Below, piece after piece: positions 37,385-54,834 of a DNA stretch of 64,000 nt. The DNA lies in NCBI GenBank assembly GCA_036365145.1, contig JAEOAD010000052.1, positions 15,432,501-15,496,500 on the forward strand. The letters run 5' to 3'. Source of the stretch: Orientallactaga sibirica. Taxonomy: Eukaryota > Chordata > Mammalia > Rodentia > Dipodidae. The position numbers and the translations under genes are program-made. Every line of letters begins with the position of its first letter. The stretch's first letter is position 1. The notes beneath the pieces are model-generated. The model ran no database searches, was not told the DNA's origin, and was given only the letters and a program-made list of their open reading frames with translations.

Positions 37385-37970
37385 TTTTTTTTTTTTTAAT
37401 GTTTTAATCTCTCTGCTACCTTGGCCCCGGATCTGGAAGTATGGGGGACAGCTATGGAGCTGTTGGAGCGTCGCGCGAGTGTAGGGAGAGGACTGGTTTG
37501 CCTGACGTCGCACACACCCACTTTTCCTCCTGGAGTTGGCACTGACTTCCTACTTCTACACGGAAAGGGCGTTTCCTACCGGGAGGTCGGTCCGACGTCG
37601 GTGGGTGCTCATTGGCCGACTTATTGTATACACCAATGACTTCCGGGTCACGCCGGGGCCTCTCGCCGTAGTGCGTCCTGCGGACTACGCGCCCCGCGTG
37701 GCTGTGCGGCGGCGGAAGCGGAAGCGGGTACGGAGGTACCAGCTGGTCTCCGGAGGGGGTAGGGGGCTCCATGAATGGAGGCGGCGGCGGCGGCGGCGGG
37801 AGCGGCCTGAGCTGGGCTCTGGGGCCAGGGCCGGGGGCTGCCCGGGGCCCGCGCCGCTGCATGGGGGCGGACCGCGGATCCTGAGAGCGAGGCGGGCAGC
37901 TGGGCCGAGCCGGGAGGGGCGGGGCCGGGCGGCCGAGGTCCGGAGGCGCGTCGGGCTGGAGCCGGTCACG
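37385..37970 (+). promoter_or_regulatory. ZNF513: ZNF513 CpG-rich promoter and 5' UTR
   Basis: CpG-rich sequence directly upstream of the ZNF513 ATG. Visible elements are a CRE-like TGACGTCG (37502-37509), two inverted CCAAT boxes (ATTGG near 37610 and CCAAT near 37632), a tandem ETS-type GGCGGAAGCGGAAGCGGG near 37708-37725, and GC boxes. It lies only about 0.6 kb from the last PPM1G-side SINE. Confidence 0.7.
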
Positions 37971-40707
37971 ATGCCCCGGAGGAAGCAGAGCCACCCGCAG
38001 CCCGTGAAATGCGAAGGGGTCAGAGGTCAGGGGTCAGGGGCCTCGTGGGGGGAGGAGCGGAGCGGGGGTGGGGTCAGTGGTGTGGCGTGGAGTGGGTGCA
38101 GGTCAGGGTGGAGGGGGACTCCTGAGCCGTGGGGCGGGCGCTCTGGACTCGGAGCTTCCTATCGAGGCACTAAGGGAACCCGAGAGGGTCATGGGGTACG
38201 GAAGCGCGGAGCATGGGAACTGCTCGGGGAGGAAAATCCACAGGCCCCCTCCCTCCTCCAGTGGACACGGAAGACTCGCTCGACGAAGGACCCGGCACCC
38301 TGGTGTTGGAGAGTGATTTGCTACTAGGCCAGGATCTGGAGTTTGAGGAGGAAGAGGAAGACGAGGAAGGTGCTGGTCACAACGACCAGCTCGTGGGCTT
38401 TGAGCGAGACTCTGAAGGTGGGTTTTGGGGACCCTAGTCCTTTAAGTCACTCAGTTTACTGAGAAGTCCTGGGATCTGCTCCAAGTGTGGTATGAACAAG
38501 GGTTGGCGAATCACCTTGACCCTAGCCCATTTCTTATGTGTGCACCTGAAGTTTGTGGAAGGGCTCCATGTAACTACGCCAACTCGCTTTCACCTGAAGC
38601 AAAAGATCCTGTTGTGCTGACATTTTTCTGCTGAATCTTTCTCTTTGTTCTTCACCTGTGATCTTAGCAACACTCTGCCCACTTAGAAGTAATTTTGAAA
38701 TCATGGAGAGAGCCCAAGTGAGAGAATCTGTCCTTCACACAGGATATGCATTATTTTGTTTGCACGTCCCGCCAAATTGCCCTCCGCCTTGAATTCTTTC
38801 ATTATGTAAGATTTATGCTAAAAAGCTTTACTAATACAGAGCTTAGAAAAAAATCTCAGGGCCTTCACTCTGTCTTGTGTGTTTTTATTGTCTTATCTAA
38901 AAAATATGTATCTCGGGGCCCTTTCAAGTTTGTTCTTTGTCAGAAATGTATGCTCATTTCAGTCTGCAGCCTACCCGTGAGCCCTTGACCTTTTTCCATT
39001 TTGTGGAACGAGGTGTATTCTGTGGTCCCTAGTTAGGCTTATACTGGAGTCACTGTGGGGGATACTTGATTCCTAGGGCACAGGTAACTAAAGGGGTGTG
39101 GAAAGTAAGGGGGGCACGTAAGTGGGACCATAAGTGAGAAATGGAGACTGGGGCTTGGTCCTAAACCATGGTGGCATGTCTTCTTCTCTGTCCCACTAGG
39201 AGACTCTGTGTGTGCCAGGCCTGGGCTTCCCTACGGGCTGAGTGACGACGAGTCTGGGGGCGGCCGGGCTCTGAGCGCCGAGAGTGAAGTCGAGGAGCCA
39301 GCCAGGGCTCCAGGGGAGGCCAGGGGTGAGCGGCCAGGCCCAGCCTGCCAGCTGTGTGGGGGGCCGACAGGTGAGGGTCCGTGCTGTGGGGCAGGAGGGC
39401 CGGGTGGGGGGCCCCCGCTGCCCCCACGGCTCCTGTACTCATGCCGCCTCTGCGCCTTCGTGTCCCACTACTCGAGCCACCTGAAGCGGCACATGCAGAC
39501 ACACAGCGGGGAGAAGCCGTTCCGCTGTGGCCGCTGCCCCTACGCCTCAGCCCAGCTCGTCAACCTGACACGACATACCCGCACCCACACTGGCGAGAAG
39601 CCCTACCGCTGTCCCCACTGCCCCTTTGCCTGCAGCAGCCTGGGCAACCTGAGGCGGCATCAGCGCACCCACACCGGGCCTCCCACTCCTCCCTGCCCGA
39701 CCTGTGGCTTCCGCTGCTGTGCTCCGCGACCCACCCGGCCTCCTAGTCCCACAGAGCAGGAGGGGGCAGTGCCTCGGCGATCTGAAGGTAAAAAGCCAGA
39801 CGCGTGGGCAAGCTGGGGCACATTGGTGGGCGGCACCGAGGGTACTTGGATTAACAGCCTGGGTCCTATTGCTCCCACAGATGCTTTGCTCCTTCCAGAT
39901 CTGAGCCTCCATGTGCCACCAAGTGGTACCAGTTTCCTGCCAGACTGTGGGCAGCTGCGGGGTGAAGGGGAGGGCTTGTGTGGAACTGGATCAGAACCTC
40001 TGCCAGAGCTGTTATTCCCTTGGACCTGCCGGGGCTGTGGACAAGAGCTGGAGGAGGGTGAGGGCAGTCGGCTGGGAGCTACCATGTGTGGGCGCTGCAT
40101 GCGAGGAGAACCCGGAGGGGATGCCAGTGGGGGACCCCAGGGCCCTAGTGACAAAGGCTTTGCCTGTAGCCTCTGCCCTTTTGCCACTCACTATCCCAAC
40201 CATCTGGCGCGGCACATGAAGACCCACAGTGGTGAGAAACCTTTCCGCTGTGCCCGTTGTCCATATGCTTCTGCTCACCTGGATAACCTGAAACGTCATC
40301 AGCGCGTCCACACGGGAGAAAAGCCCTACAAGTGCCCCCTCTGCCCCTATGCCTGTGGTAACCTGGCCAACCTCAAGCGTCATGGTCGCATCCACTCTGG
40401 TGACAAACCTTTTCGGTGTAGCCTTTGCAACTACAGCTGCAACCAGAGCATGAACCTCAAACGCCACATGCTGCGGCACACAGGGGAGAAGCCCTTCCGT
40501 TGTGCCACCTGCGCCTATACCACAGGCCACTGGGATAACTACAAGCGCCACCAGAAGGTTCATGGCCATGGTGGGGCAGGAGGGCCTGGCCTCTCTGCCC
40601 CTGAGGGCTGGGCCCCACCTCATAGCCCTCCCTCGGTTTTGAGCACTCGGGGTTCAACAGCCCTGGGTGCTGCTGGTACCCGGGCTCTCCATACAGACTC
40701 ACCTTGA
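37971..40707 (+). CDS. ZNF513: ZNF513, C2H2 zinc finger transcription factor, 541 aa
   Basis: Nuclear DNA-binding regulator expressed in retina and linked in humans to recessive retinitis pigmentosa (family knowledge). Exons: 37971-38025, 38262-38417, 39200-39787, 39881-40707 (TGA). Phases join as V (G|TG), G (G|GA) and D (G|AT). The product starts MPRRKQSHPQPVKCEG, has an acidic patch FEEEEEDEE near residue 48, and carries eight C2H2 fingers: three at about 150-228 and five at about 360-494, with TGEKP- or SGEKP-type linkers. Length equals the human protein as I recall it. The exon 1 donor (G|GTCAGG) is weak but gives the conserved reading VR|VDTEDS. The region has no SINEs, unlike PPM1G. 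The last exon ends in HTDSP. Confidence 0.97.
38418..39199 (+). other. ZNF513 intron 2, single-copy
   Basis: 782 nt of apparently unique sequence. I see no SINE, exon or clear regulatory motif in it. It ends CTGTCCCACTAG before exon 3. Confidence 0.7.
39788..39880 (+). other. ZNF513: ZNF513 intron 3, 93 nt, open in frame
   Basis: Donor TCTGAAG|GTAAAA and acceptor CTCCCACAG|ATGCTTTG. The intron is 31 codons long with no in-frame stop. The spliced form restores PRRSEDALLLPD, the conserved reading. Confidence 0.85.
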
Positions 40708-41050
40708 ACTAGGTCCTCCTTCCCCAGGGCTCTATGAATTTGCCCTGCCTCTCCTGTGTTTTATACAAATGGACTAGTAATTTCCCTCTTCCTCCCCCCG
40801 CTGGCCAGGGGGGCTCCACACAGACTAACCTAAGCACTGTATGGACCAGCCCAAATCCCATGGGCAGGCCCATATGGACCAGGGGGCCTTGTCTTGGCTC
40901 ATGTATTTCATGAGCTCAGTGAGAAGGGCCTTGGATTCACTTCCATGGTTCCCAGGGGCCATGGGTAAACTGGCTGGGTGATTGACCAGCCTCTCACCTG
41001 TTTAACTTATTTCAGTGCTTTGTAATAAAGGAAACACTAACAAAGCCATG
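40708..41050 (+). other. ZNF513: ZNF513 3' UTR and poly(A) signal
   Basis: Unique sequence after the TGA, with AATAAA at 41024-41029 in TTTGTAATAAAGGAAAC. Cleavage is expected near 41045. It faces the SNX17 3' end. Confidence 0.85.
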
Positions 41051-41129
41051 TCTATGCTGAATCGGCAGTGGCAGGCAGGTAGGCCTCACCTTGGGACAGC
41101 AAGGGCAGTGAGAGGGAGCCAGAAGTAGG

Positions 41130-41516
41130 CAGCAGTCAGGCTGAGTTTAATGATGGGGAGCTGGGCCAGACCATCCACAGAACTGCCCATCCTCTTGCCC
41201 ATGGCCAGGCCTTGAGAAGCCAGAAGCAGCCTGGGGGGAGCTGTTGTTCCTCTCCAGGGCAGGTAGCCACGGTACCTTGGACTTTGTGCAAAATACTAAA
41301 TGCTAATTTGGCATCAAGGGCCAGCTCTGAAATAGAGGTGATCCTTTGTGTAGGCAGCCCACAGGGAAGGGAAGGTAAATTAGGAGGCCCCTGGCCACAA
41401 GGAAAAATGGAGAAGTAGGAAAGGAGAAGGAAGCCCCCTAACTTGGGAGCACAGGCACGGGCAAATTTCTATAAATCTTCCTCTGGGGTAGAGGGCAGAC
41501 ATCCAGGCAGTGGAGA
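41130..41516 (-). other. SNX17: SNX17 3' UTR and poly(A) signal
   Basis: On the minus strand the TAA at 41519-41517 is followed by about 370 nt and the variant signal ATTAAA (41151-41146). This places the SNX17 end about 100 bp from the ZNF513 end on the opposite strand. Confidence 0.75.
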
Positions 41517-44500
41517 TTACAGATCCTCATCTCCAATGCCCTCGAAGGCGAAATTGCCATGGACATCACTGGCACTGGCATCTGTGCTGGGACTGCCAAT
41601 CCCCCGCAAGCTCACGGCACTCAGCTTGCTCTGTAACAAAAGTGGGGTGGAGGTCAGAGGGCTCGAGCCTGTGATACTCCTACAAACACCAACCTCACCA
41701 ACCCTGTAACTCACTGAGAGTTTGACCATGGATTCTCGGCTGGCATCAGGTGACTCCTGGAGAAGAGGAGGCAGAGGGATCAGATACTCAGGAAGGGAAG
41801 GGCAGGGAAAGCAAGCCAGGGTAATGACAGGTGTGATACTTACAAGCAGGGGTGGGGACTTCACTGCTTGCTGACTGTCTGAGCGTCTCAGGGTGCCTCC
41901 CACCCGCCGGCGCAGCATCTGGGGACAGACCCAAAGTCCTGGTGAAGGCAGGATCATTCCCTTCAGAACCCCAACCTGCTTCCTCAATAGAAACCTCACC
42001 CTTAGGACAAAGGGTCAGGAGAGTAAAATCTCTATTGGTTGGTCTCTGCCTACTGCTTACCTTCCTAATACTGCCCCCAGATTTCTTCACCATCAGCTCA
42101 TCCACCATGGATTGCAAGCAGATACTCATCATGATGGCCTAAGGGTAAGAAGAGAGCTCAGCCTGACAGATCATTTCCTCAAGACAAGGGTTCCCACTCA
42201 CAAGGATTCCTGGAAGCCCTAGATTTGGGATTCTAAAGGCCTCCGTAGGAGCTGTGAGGGTGGGCTCACACCTGAGGGCTGGTGATGGTGACCCACTGTA
42301 GCCGGTCCTTGCTCATGAGGTATTCAAAAGCCAATTCCAGGCGCACCTCACCCCGGCCCCGTCCTGGACTGCTCGTGCCTCCGCTGGGCAGTGGCACCTG
42401 GCAGAGTGATAAAGCTTAAGCTGAGTTCATTCGGGCCAACCCACCTCCCTTCCTGACCCAGTGCAGCCCAGTCCTATAGCTGAAGGCATGCCAGGTCACC
42501 AACTCAGAAGCCACCCCTTCCACAATCTTCACAGAGGAAAGCACTAATCCTAGCCCTTTGAAGGCTTGAGGCAGGAGGATCATTTAAGGATGGCTCAGTT
42601 ACACAGTTCCAGACCAGCGCTGGTGACAAAGCAAGAAGTCTCAAAAACCAAAAAAAGCTGGGCAAGGTGGTGCGTGCCTTCAATCCCAGCACTCAGGAGG
42701 CTAAGGTAGGAGGATCACAGTGAGTTCAAGGCCAGCCTGCAGCTATAGAGTGAGATCCAGTCCTGAAAAAAACAAAACAAAAACTTACAGAGGAGGTGAC
42801 CCGCCAACATCGCATGCGGGTAACCCGGAAGGAGCCTTCCCGAAGTTGTTGGCCAGGCAGGCGGAGCTGAAGGCTGAGTTCACTGTTACCTGCGCTGACT
42901 ACCACAGGACAATCCTTCTCTGGAAAGTCAGCTACACAGGCATCAAAGCGCAGGTAGCCATAGTGCCTCAGAGTTTGGGCCAGCCGAAGAAACTGAGAAA
43001 TGGTCACCACATTATGGTAGATTAGGAGCTGGGCAGCTCAGAGCTAGCAATAACACCTTGAAGGGGGCAGCAAGGCAAAACTCACCTCTTTCTTGGAGAC
43101 CTTCTCTTGCAGAGATTTGAGCTGTCGATGCTGTTCTTTGGTGACCAGAATCCACCCACGCTCAATATCTGACACCGTCTAAAGTGGAGACAATGAGTGG
43201 GAGGTGGGGGGCTTCCAATTAATAGTTCCAGTAAAGTGACCACAGTGATCTCTGTCCAGCCTGACTCTAGTCCCACACTTGGGAGTCTTCTGCAGTGACT
43301 AACCTTATCAGTTTACAAGGTAGGGAGAGTCAAGGTTGTGGCCAGGAACTCTGACAGTATGCTAGTAACTTTGATGAACAAAAGTATGGAAGGAATTTTC
43401 TTGGGAAAGTGGGACACAGAATTATTTTCAGGGCAAGGGTTCTGAGGCAGCTTCAAGCTCACCTGAGCATAAAGCAGGTTCAGGCCAACCCGGTTCTCCA
43501 TGACATCGTCATCATAGGCAGAGTCCCAATAACTGTGAGGCCAAGGAGTGGAAAGGGGTAATGGGGCTAAGCTGGGGTAAGGCAAAAGCAGACTGGAAAA
43601 GAGGGCAAAACAAGCAATCTGGAACTACCAGGGCGAATTAATGGTGGTATAGTGGGAAGGGGTTGGGAGACCTATTAGAAACATCCAGCACTATTCCCTT
43701 GGCCAGATTAAGCTGCCTCAATGTGTGACCCACAACCAACCCAGTACCCTCCCCCACTTTCAGGCCCAGCTCTAACCTCTTCCTTAGCACAATCTTATAC
43801 TCTTGACTCCGAAGACTGGTAACAGACACATAAGGCAGCTCAAATTCCTGCAACTTCCGTACAACTATGGATTAAAAAAAAAAAAAAGCCGGGGGTGGTG
43901 GTGCATGCCTTCAATTCCAGCACTCAGGAGGCCAAGGTAGGAGGATTGCTGTGAGTTCAAGACCAACCTGAGACTAAATGATGAATTCTAGGTCAGTCTG
44001 GGCTAGTGAGACTCTATCTCAACTCCCCCCCCCCCAAAGAAAATATGATGAACAAGGCAGGAACTAAGTGTGATGGCTCACACTTTAGTCCCAGCACTCA
44101 GGAGGCTGAGGTAGGAGAATCAATGAGTTGATGCCAGTCTGGGGCTACCGAGTAAATTCCAGGTCAGCCTGGGCCAGAAGGAAACCCTATCTCAAAAATA
44201 AATAATAAATAAAAATAAAAAAGCCAGGCATAGTGGTGCACGCCTTTAATCCCAGCACTTGGGAGGCAGAGGTAGAAGGATCACTGTGAGTTCAAGGCCA
44301 CCCTGAGACCACATAGTGAGTTCCAAGTCAGCCTGGGCTAGATTGAGACCCTATCTCGAAAAACAAACAAAAACAACCACTGCCAGGCATGGTGGCACAC
44401 GCCTTTAATCCCAGCACTCGGGGCAGAGGTAGGATCACCATGAGTTCGAGGCCTCCCTGAAACTACATATCGAATTCCAGGCCAGCCTGAGCTAGAGTGA

Positions 44501-47500
44501 GACCCTACCTCAAAAAAAAAAAAAAAAAAAAACAAAAAAAAAAAAAAAAAGAGGGCTGGAGAGATGGCTTAGCGGTTAAGGCGCTTGCCTGCGAAGCCCA
44601 AGGATCCAGGTTTGATTTCCCAGGACCCACGTAAGCCAGATGCACAAGGTGGTACATGAACTGGAGTTCGTTTGTAGTGGCAAGAGGCCCCCCTGGTGCA
44701 TCCGTTCTCTATCTGCCTCTTTCCATCTCTTTTATTTATTTATTGTTATCTATTTATTTATTTATTTGAGAAAGAGAGAGACACAGATAGAGTGAGAATG
44801 GGTGCACCGGGGGGGGGGGCCTCTTGCCACTGCAAGCGAACTCCAGTTCATGTACCACCTTGTGCATCTGGCTTACGTGGGTCCTGGGAAATCAAACCTG
44901 GATCCTTGGGCTTCGCAGGCAAGCGCCTTAACCGCTAAGCCACCTCTCCAGCCTTCTTTCTATCTCTCAAATAAATAAATATTATTAAAAAAAAAAAAAA
45001 AAGAGGAAGGGTGCTGGTGAGATGGCTCCATGGTTAGAGGTGCTTGCTTGCAAAGCCTGATGGCCCAGGTTCAATTCTCCAGTACCCATGTAAAGTCATG
45101 CACAAAGTTGGTGCATGTGTCTGGAGTTTGTTTGCAGTGGCAGGAGGCCCTGGTGTACCTATTCTCTCTTTCCTCTCTCTCACATTAAAAAAAAATTTTT
45201 TTTAAAGAGGAAGGGCTGGGCACACCTTTAATCCCAGCACTTAGGAGGCAGAGGTAGGAGAACTGCCGTGAGTTCAAAGCCATCCTGAGACTACGTAGTG
45301 AATTCTAGGTCAGCCTGGGCTAGTGGAGTGAAACCCTACCTCACAAACAAAAAAAAAAGGGGGGGGGGAACCAATAAAGTACCCTGAAGAAAAGCTCCAT
45401 TCTGATGAGGTTCAGGGAGACAGAAACTCACTGCTGGAAGCATAATGAAGCAGTAAAGTTCAGAGAAACTCACAAGAAAAGGCTCCATCTTCTTTTTCTC
45501 GAACAAGGAAAAGACTGAAGTATCCAATCAAGTCATCTGGAAGATCCAACTTTGCTGCCACAGCCTGGGGACAGGAAGCATAACTCATCCTACTGGCTGG
45601 TCCCATTCTTCCCCAAGCCTGGGACCTAGTGTGCATGAGCAGAAGGGTTATGCTGAACAAGCAACTTACATCCAGGACATCCTCCGTCTGATCTGAAGTT
45701 AGCACATTGACCAGAACTTTCTGTCCATTGCTGAGCAGCACTTCCAAGGAGACCTCCTCTGTGGGGACCTGCTGTGTCTCCTGTGTGAGCAGAGGATGGG
45801 AGGTACTGCCTTGTTAACACTCTGATCCAGCTCTGACCCACCCTGACTTTCCAAATCTCTCTACTCAAATACAGGCTGGAATTCTCTTGACTTTAATGGT
45901 ACAACAAAATCCTCATTCAACAAAAATAGGTGTCAGGGGACTTTAACCATGTAATTAAAATGACATGGCTCTCCAGAAAGTTTCTTCTCTCTCTCTCTCT
46001 TTTTTTTTTTTTTTTTTTGGTTTTTCATGGTATGATCTCACTGTTGCCCAGACTGACCTGGAATTCACTATGTAGTCCAATCTCTGCCTCCTGAGTGCTG
46101 TGATCAAAGGCATGTGCCACCACACCCAACAAATTCTTCTCTTAAATGTGGGTTCCACCCAAAGCCTTACCTGTTGCGCCCGACGAAGGAAACTGTTGAA
46201 GGTTTCACTGCTCCCAAGCAGTGGGTCTTGCCGAACTGTGGGATTAAGAAAATGGTGTTCTAACAAGTTAGGACTGACTCTTGGTTTCCCTCACTCCTCT
46301 TAGGAGATACCTCCAACCTCATCTCCTGGGTTGATGGTGGTGGCCTGTCACATCCCCTAGCTGGCCATACCTACTGTTTGCATACATTTTTCACCTGCCC
46401 CACCCTTGACTGCCATCTAGTTGAGTCCAGTCTATAGAACTAGAGAAATAGCAATGTTAATCTAAAGCATGTCGGATACCGAGTTCTCCCCACCAATCAA
46501 ACTGCTGTTACACTAGTATTTCTCATAGCAGATAGTGGCCATGTTGCTTTGCCAGCACGGAGTTAAATACCTGTAAAGGCTATTTACTTTGCTAATTAAC
46601 AGATCAGGCAAGAGGCTTCCCAGATCTAGCCATTAATGAGGGACCTTCTACAGAGCCACCAACTTTAATATATCCCCATGGTCCTCAAAATAGCCTAGAG
46701 TTGCTCCAACCACTCACCAGCTTGCATGTACTTCTCTAATTGCTCTCTCCTCTGTTCTACCTCTGCAGGTGTCAGGGAGAAAAGCTTCTTTGGGGGGAAT
46801 GCAGGAAGCACATTGGCCCCATACTCCTTCCGGAGCTATACACAGAGAGAGATACAAGTCTTTACACAAACAGAAAATAAGAGGCACATTCAAGACTCCC
46901 CAGCTATCCTGGTCACATGGGCAACAATGACTTTGGCAGAGTCAGCATCTCAAGGAAGTCCCCCCCCCAAGGGAAGTGGGTTTTTTTTTTTTTTTTTTTT
47001 TTTTTTTCGAGGTAGGGTCTCACTCTGGCCCAGGCTGACCTGGAATTAACTATGTAGTCTCAGGGTGGCCTTGAACTTTTTCTGCCTCCCGAGTTTTGTT
47101 TTGTTTTTTAAATAGATTAATGTGTACAAGCTCCTCCACATTGTAGGCTGGTTTGCTTGGGGGTCAGGGAGTCCCTCAATTGTTTAGCAATGGTGTTCAC
47201 TGAACCCTCACAGGGCTTTCTAAGGAACATTTATGTGCACAAATATATCACAGTATGTTCACAAAGTCATATAGTACATTCACAACGTATCCTAGGACCT
47301 GTAAGGACTTTTTGGTCAAAGACTATTCTTCCAGTTGTAGGAATTGAGGCCCAAAGCCCAGTGTGGTGGCACATGTTTTTCACCCCAGCACTTGGGAAGC
47401 AGAGTTAGGAGTGATCGCTGTGAGTCTGAGGCCAGCCTGGGACTATACAGTGAGTGCCAGGTCAGACTGGGCTAGAGTGAGACCCTGCCTGGAAAAAAAC

Positions 47501-48576
47501 AAAACAAAAACTTTCTCAGAGTTGACAACTACTTATCAGCAGAACCAGGGCTCTCTAATGAGCGAAAAAAGAGAATTCATCTTGTGAGGGAGGCAAAGAA
47601 ACATTGCATCACAGATACATAATGATGATCTGAATAGCTACACATTAAAACGAGCCAAGGAACACACAAGAAAATCGGTGAATGGTTTGTATAAACTGAG
47701 AAGATGATTTATAAGTGGTAGTTTAGATGACAGGAGGAATGTGTTTAGGTAGTTAGGAAGGATTCGCATTTTCCATGCAGGGGCAAAGACTGGAAGATCA
47801 GTCAAGGGTACGTGAGTATAAGGGAGGAGCAGGTAGTGTGACAGCTTCTTAAGAGCGGTCACTGGAAAGGTCAGGATAAGATAAGGCGCTGCACCCTTCA
47901 CTGTGGCAGAGATTAAAGAGGAACGCGATGAGGGGTGATTGATGTCCACGGGCAGGGAAAAGGGTATGAAGCTGCCTCCAGACAGTGTAGCGCTGCTAGT
48001 CCCACCTGCTCGTGCAGCCCCAGGAGCTGGCTGTAGCGCACCCGACAGTGCAGGACTCCGTTCACGTGAATGTTATAGGCCTGAGGACACAAAAAAACAG
48101 GCAAGCATATCAGGGTCGCAGTCCGAGCTACCTTCCTGCTCCAAGAACCCTGGCCAGAAGTTGGCCGGCACAGCTTGGTCCAAGTGAAGCGACGAGATCT
48201 CCCCGAGGGAGCCCTGATTTGCCCGGGGCCAGGTCCTAAGCGGAAGGCCCGGCGCCGGGAAGAATAGGGCGCTGGTGCTGCAGGCTCCCTCCCGGAGAAG
48301 ACGGCAGTGACACCCCGACGTGGTCCAGGCAGGGGAGTCCCTGCCCGAGGAACCTATAGGGGCTGCGGCCAGCGACTTCCACCCGAAGCGTAGACGTGCG
48401 GGGCGCTGCCAGCGAGGCTCGAAAGCCAGAGGCTGGGCCGAGAGACCGCGCCGAGGCTCCGGCCCGTTATCCCCGCCCCGGCCCGGCCCGGCCCGGCGCC
48501 AGGGGCTCCTCACCACGTAGGCGGAGCCGCCGCTGTCCCCGCTGCGGGACTCGGTTTCAGGAATAGAAAAGTGCAT
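41517..48576 (-). CDS. SNX17: SNX17, sorting nexin 17, 470 aa, 15 exons
   Basis: Endosomal cargo adaptor that binds PI3P and NPxY-type tails (LRP1, integrins, P-selectin) and recycles them through the Retriever/CCC pathway (family knowledge). Minus-strand exons in order: 48576-48514, 48080-48006, 46835-46718, 46235-46171, 45780-45670, 45564-45474, 43864-43777, 43532-43463, 43178-43086, 42992-42789, 42397-42272, 42138-42061, 41918-41844, 41756-41715, 41630-41517. All are GT-AG and the lengths sum to exactly 470 codons plus stop, as in human. It has a PX domain (about 1-109, with RVRYSQLLGLHEQ and FPPKK), a FERM-like module (about 115-390), and a C-terminal tail ending FEGIGDEDL. Residue 144 reads Asp (VLD|AVAAK) where I recall Glu in human. 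Introns 6, 7 and 10 contain SINEs. Confidence 0.97.
43865..45473 (-). repeat. SINE cluster in SNX17 intron 6
   Basis: About 1.6 kb, nearly all repeats. B1-like elements lie on + at about 43890-44030, 44050-44200, 44222-44365 and 44382-44540, and again at about 45208-45350. B2-like elements are at about 44554-44725 (+), 44735-44955 (-) and 45010-45190 (+). No exon is seen in it. Confidence 0.8.
45781..48005 (-). other. SNX17 introns 2-4 with few repeats
   Basis: Apart from exons 3 and 4 this is mostly unique sequence. Repeats are a B1-like element at about 45995-46132 (-), a truncated B1 at about 46980-47090 (-), and a B1-like element at about 47360-47510 (+). 47511-48005 looks single-copy. 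Confidence 0.65.
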
Positions 48577-48939
48577 GTTCCCTACGGCGGGGCTCCGGGC
48601 TGTGAGGGCCGCAGCGGCTTCGCCTCCGCCGCTCAGCGAGCGCCCGCAGCCTCACTCGCCATTTTGGGGGCCTGAGCAGCGGTGGGAAGGCGGCAGCGGA
48701 CGTGGGCGCCGCGGGCAGCCATGCCGGCATGCTGGGAGCTGTAGTCTGAAGGGCCACAGCCGGGCCTGCTCATTGGAGCCCAGTGCCTGGATGGTCCTCC
48801 TCGCGACCCGTAGTACGGGGCGGGACCCAGTGCACGCCGGAAGTTGTAGTCGGCTAGGGGCTCAGCGCCGCGGATCCTCCGGCGCAGGTGGCGCTGTCGT
48901 CCCCGCGTCTTCTCCGGGCGGAGCCTAGGACCGGGCGCG
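48577..48939. promoter_or_regulatory. Shared bidirectional promoter of SNX17 (-) and EIF2B4 (+)
   Basis: Only 363 bp separate the two start codons. The stretch is CpG-rich, SINE-free and without a TATA box. It contains a ZNF143-type site (48727-48745, reverse strand ACTACAGCTCCCAGCATGCC), a second TTGTAGT next to an ETS-type CCGGAAG (48837-48850), and a YY1-type AAAATGGCG on the minus strand (48657-48665) at a typical distance 5' of the SNX17 ATG. These fit a housekeeping divergent promoter. Confidence 0.85.
48726..48745 (-). promoter_or_regulatory. ZNF143/SBF-like binding site
   Basis: Reads ACTACAGCTCCCAGCATGCC on the minus strand, a near match to the known ACTACAATTCCCAGCATGCC-type motif of bidirectional and housekeeping promoters. 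Confidence 0.7.
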
Positions 48940-54772
<5,833 letters not shown>

Positions 54773-54812
54773 AGGGAAACAAGGTTCAATAAATGACATA
54801 TACCCTGCCTCA
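54773..54812 (+). other. EIF2B4: EIF2B4 3' UTR and poly(A) signal, very short
   Basis: The stop TGA at 54770-54772 is followed after 15 nt by AATAAA (54788-54793), so the 3' UTR is only about 40 nt. Confidence 0.85.
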
Positions 54813-54834
54813 TGACTCGGCTGCCTTTGTATAT

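Noticed and set aside
37452..38327. 180-codon minus and 263-codon plus ORFs at the ZNF513 promoter
   Set aside because: Same GC effect. The plus ORF runs across the real exon 1 in a different frame and through the intron.
39547..40623. Long minus-strand ORFs opposite ZNF513
   Set aside because: Shadows of zinc finger coding sequence; no independent family features.
44554..44660. Possible tRNA genes (A-box and B-box-like motifs after GGGCTGGAGAGATGG)
   Set aside because: These are heads of tRNA-derived B2-like SINEs. They lack a folded acceptor stem and occur dozens of times with A-rich tails.
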